Shown: positions 61,884 to 64,000 of the stretch, piece after piece
Position numbering within the stretch: the stretch's first letter is position 1
Layout of the letters: each line of letters starts with the position of its first letter
Notes under the pieces: model-generated
Seen by the model: only the letters and a program-made list of their open reading frames with translations
The model's database searches: none
What the model was told of the DNA's origin: nothing
Translations under genes and position numbers: made by a program
NCBI GenBank assembly: GCA_029252045.1
Contig: JAQXCD010000036.1
Location: 62,001 to 126,000, forward strand
Length of the DNA stretch: 64,000 nt
From: Sulfitobacter sp.
GTDB taxonomy: Bacteria; Pseudomonadota; Alphaproteobacteria; Rhodobacterales; Rhodobacteraceae
Direction of reading: 5' to 3'

Positions 61884-61912
61884 CAATCGGGAGGAGCAAA
61901 GCCCCCCGATTG
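61884..61912. terminator. Possible terminator after thrS
   Basis: CAATCGGG and CCCGATTG form an 8-bp stem 9 bp past the thrS stop; GTAACAAT and ATTGTTAC just outside can form a competing stem. There is no clear T tract, so termination is tentative. Confidence 0.45.
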
Positions 61913-62078
61913 TTACAATATCCTTCAAGAACTGCCAAAATGACGGGTTTTCGCCCCAATTCCCTGCGATTTCCCTGACACAGCCGTTACACACCAGGTC
62001 GTGAGTAGATTTCACACGATTGCCCTGTTTAACTAGGTCTACCGCTACTGACATGATTTCACTCAAAGGAGAAACCTG

Positions 62079-62381
62079 ATGTCTACAACAATGAAAACCC
62101 TCGCCATTGCCGGTGTTATTGCTGCCTCCATGGGCGGTGTTGCCACCACAGCTGATGCTGCATCCAAAGAGAAGTGCTATGGCGTATCGCTGGCAGGCGC
62201 CAATGATTGCGCCGCCGGTCCCGGGACCACATGCGCAGGCACATCCGTCACCGATTATCAGGGCAACGCCTGGACATTGGTAGACGCAGGCACATGCGCC
62301 AGCATCGAGCTGCCCGCAATGGCGGACGGCACAGCGCGCAAAGGCTCGCTGGAAGCACAAGAGCGCAATCTGCCCGCGTAA
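62079..62381 (+). CDS. BufA-type metallophore precursor (DUF2282)
   Basis: 100-residue exported precursor: signal peptide ([20 protein letters not shown] ... ADA), then a short mature part with four cysteines, C33, C44, C52 and C73, in [30 protein letters not shown] and GTCASIEL. This is the DUF2282/BufA1 pattern; in characterised bufferins an MNIO enzyme modifies cysteines and the product binds copper in the periplasm. It is followed by that enzyme gene. The 204 bp upstream (61875-62078) hold the promoter, with AAAGGAG near the start. Confidence 0.9.
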   Translation: MSTTMKTLAIAGVIAASMGGVATTADAASKEKCYGVSLAGANDCAAGPGTTCAGTSVTDYQGNAWTLVDAGTCASIELPAMADGTARKGSLEAQERNLPA

Positions 62382-62449
62382 ACAACACGGCGGGCCTGCG
62401 CACTGCGCATGGGCCCGCCACCCCTTCCCGTTCTACGGAGTGTATTGAT

Positions 62450-63310
62450 ATGTTTGACCAATCCTCCCATGCCAGACATCTGCTAAATGGCGTTGGTGTC
62501 GGCTATAAACCCCAACATTTCATGGATATCCTCGCTGCGCCCGGCCCGGTTGAATGGATCGAAGTGCACGCCGAGAACTATATGGGCGAAGGCGGCCGCC
62601 CGCATTCGCAATTGCGTGCCTTGTCTGAACGCTTTGCCCTGTCCGTCCACGGTGTTGGCCTGTCGATCGGCGGCGAGATGCCGCTGGACGCAGACCACCT
62701 GACCCGTCTGCGCGCCCTTCTGGATCGCACAAATCCTGCCAGCTTTTCCGAGCATCTGGCATGGTCCACCCATGGTGCCGAATTCCTGAATGATCTGCTG
62801 CCCCTGCCCTATACCGAGGCGACCCTAACCCGCGTCGCTGACCACATCACCCAAGTCCAAGACACGCTTGGCCGCCAGATGTTGCTGGAAAACCCGTCCA
62901 GCTACCTCGCCTTTGCCGAAAGCACACTGTCCGAGACCGATTTTCTGGCGGCTCTCGTTGCGCGGACCGGCTGTGGCCTGTTGCTGGACGTGAACAACGT
63001 CTTCATCTCCGCCACCAATCTGGGCCTTAGCCCGACCGCCTATATTGACGCGTACCCGCTCGACGCTGTGGGTGAAGTCCATGTAGGAGGCCATGATGCG
63101 GATACCGATGACCACGGCGCGCCCTTGCTGATCGACAGCCACGGCGCACCTGTGGTTGATCCCGTCTGGGCGCTGCTCGATTATGCGCTGGCGCGCTCCG
63201 GCCCCAAGCCTGTGCTGGTCGAATGGGATACCGATGTGCCGGACTGGTCCATTCTGCGCGCCGAGGCGACACGCGCAGCTTCGGCCCTTGCAACGCTACA
63301 GACCCGCTGA
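62450..63310 (+). CDS. MNIO-family peptide-modifying enzyme, BufB-like (DUF692)
   Basis: 286-residue TIM-barrel multinuclear iron oxidase. Likely metal ligands are visible: H67 (SVHGVG), E101/H102 (FSEHLAWS), E147/N148 (LLENPSSY), D180/N182/N183 ([10 protein letters not shown]), H211 and H215 ([10 protein letters not shown]). It would oxidatively modify cysteines of the upstream peptide, with the DUF2063 protein as partner. The start at 62450 has GGAG upstream. It overlaps the next gene by one base (TGATG). Confidence 0.92.
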   Translation: MFDQSSHARHLLNGVGVGYKPQHFMDILAAPGPVEWIEVHAENYMGEGGRPHSQLRALSERFALSVHGVGLSIGGEMPLDADHLTRLRALLDRTNPASFSEHLAWSTHGAEFLNDLLPLPYTEATLTRVADHITQVQDTLGRQMLLENPSSYLAFAESTLSETDFLAALVARTGCGLLLDVNNVFISATNLGLSPTAYIDAYPLDAVGEVHVGGHDADTDDHGAPLLIDSHGAPVVDPVWALLDYALARSGPKPVLVEWDTDVPDWSILRAEATRAASALATLQTR

Positions 63311-64000
63311 TGTCTGTCACCCAGACCGAATTCCGCGCAGCCCTGCTGGACGCCAGCGTACCGGTTCCTGCCGGACTGCTGGACGGCGCAGGTGCACCCG
63401 CGGGCCGCCGCTATGCCGTTTACCGCAACAATGTCACCGTCTCGCTGATCGAGGCGATGAAGGTCGCCTTTCCCACGGTGCGTGCGCTGTTGGGAGAACA
63501 GAACTTCGACAGCCTCGTGCCGATGTTTGTGCGTGCCCACCCTCCGGCATCGCCTTTGATGATGCATTACGGTGTTGATTTTCCAGCGTTCTTAGAAGGT
63601 TTTGAACCTCTGGCCCATCTGGGATATCTCGGTGATGTTGCGCGCCTTGATCTGGCGATGCGCGCGTCCTATCACGCGGCTGATGCAGCGCCTTTTGATG
63701 CACGCGCGCTGCATCAAGCACCCGAGGCGCTTGCCGTGATGCACCTCACCCGCGCGCCTGCCACCCGACTGCTACGCTCGCGCTGGCCGCTGTTTGATTT
63801 GTGGCGCAGGGCCACGCAGGTGGATGCACCTGCCCCCCGCGCACAGGGGCAGGCCGTACTGATCACCCGCCCCGAATTTGACCCTACGGTGCATCTGCTG
63901 CCCACGGGTGCCGCCACTTGGCTGATCGCGCTTGAGACGCAGAACATCGGCGAGGCGGTTGAGGCTGCAACAGCTGCCGCGCCCGACTTTGACTTTGCCG
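63310..64000 (+). CDS. BufC-like DUF2063 partner protein, truncated by the window edge
   Basis: The frame is open to the right edge; about 230 residues are visible. It begins [20 protein letters not shown] and contains [19 protein letters not shown] and [13 protein letters not shown], the N-terminal helical DUF2063 (putative DNA-binding/partner) domain that presents the precursor to the MNIO enzyme, followed by a beta-rich part ([18 protein letters not shown]). It is translationally coupled to the MNIO gene. Its C terminus and any further genes, such as a DoxX-type membrane protein, lie outside the window. Confidence 0.9.
   Translation, partial: MSVTQTEFRAALLDASVPVPAGLLDGAGAPAGRRYAVYRNNVTVSLIEAMKVAFPTVRALLGEQNFDSLVPMFVRAHPPASPLMMHYGVDFPAFLEGFEPLAHLGYLGDVARLDLAMRASYHAADAAPFDARALHQAPEALAVMHLTRAPATRLLRSRWPLFDLWRRATQVDAPAPRAQGQAVLITRPEFDPTVHLLPTGAATWLIALETQNIGEAVEAATAAAPDFDFA

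Overview
The window looks like an ordinary chromosomal segment of a Roseobacter-group alphaproteobacterium (Rhodobacterales). This is inferred from the moderately high G+C, the family repertoire (DUF2842, DUF6524-like and DUF1330 proteins, PhaR/phasin/class I PHA synthase, a Urt-urease island, a glutathione reductase with a CVIRGC active site) and a REP-like intergenic repeat of a type common in this group. I saw no rRNA, tRNA, insertion sequence, prophage or CRISPR array.

Layout. 1-7.8 kb: the tail of a SPOR-domain protein, an orphan NuoE-NuoF-type formate dehydrogenase beta subunit, xseA, purD, two related small secreted proteins, and a coupled ferredoxin / FG-GAP protein / unknown operon. 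7.8-14 kb: a minus-strand envelope and redox group (rpiA, gor, hflK, hflC, degP-like protease). 14-22.8 kb: GST, serine deaminase, a DMT exporter overlapping thiamine pyrophosphokinase, a large acidic ORF carrying two apparent lesions, a glyoxalase remnant, DUF2842 and purA. 22.9-36.1 kb: a nitrogen-acquisition island with urtABCDE (urea uptake) divergent from ureDABCEFG (urease), followed by a cobalt-type nitrile hydratase operon. 36.2-42.2 kb: secG, pyrG, a nitroreductase/HxlR pair, rlmJ, DUF1330 and twin TerB proteins. 42.2-50.5 kb: an amino-acid-type ABC importer followed by two glutamine-synthetase-like ligases, a class I glutamine amidotransferase and a PuuB-like oxidase, which together resemble a gamma-glutamyl amine catabolic pathway. 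50.5-55.1 kb: a polyhydroxyalkanoate cluster (phaR, phasin, phaC, divergent phaZ) with repeated CTGC-N3-GCAG operators. 55-62 kb: hydrolases, a VOC protein, an M15-like protein, an MFS transporter and thrS. 62-64 kb: a bufferin-type locus (BufA-like peptide, MNIO maturase, DUF2063 partner), cut by the right edge.

The genes work together mainly in nitrogen scavenging (urea, nitriles, probably amines), carbon storage (PHA) and envelope or redox homeostasis. The most unusual feature is a set of small lesions in otherwise intact genes: an 8-bp tandem duplication at the end of the degP-like gene, a frameshift plus a TAA in the acidic gene, TAA codons in a glyoxalase remnant and in the HxlR leader, and an ATT where a permease start is expected. 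These are either recent decay or sequence error. Other points worth following are the bufferin locus, the His-rich mini-protein inside the urease operon, and the 22-codon coupling ORF between the two permeases.
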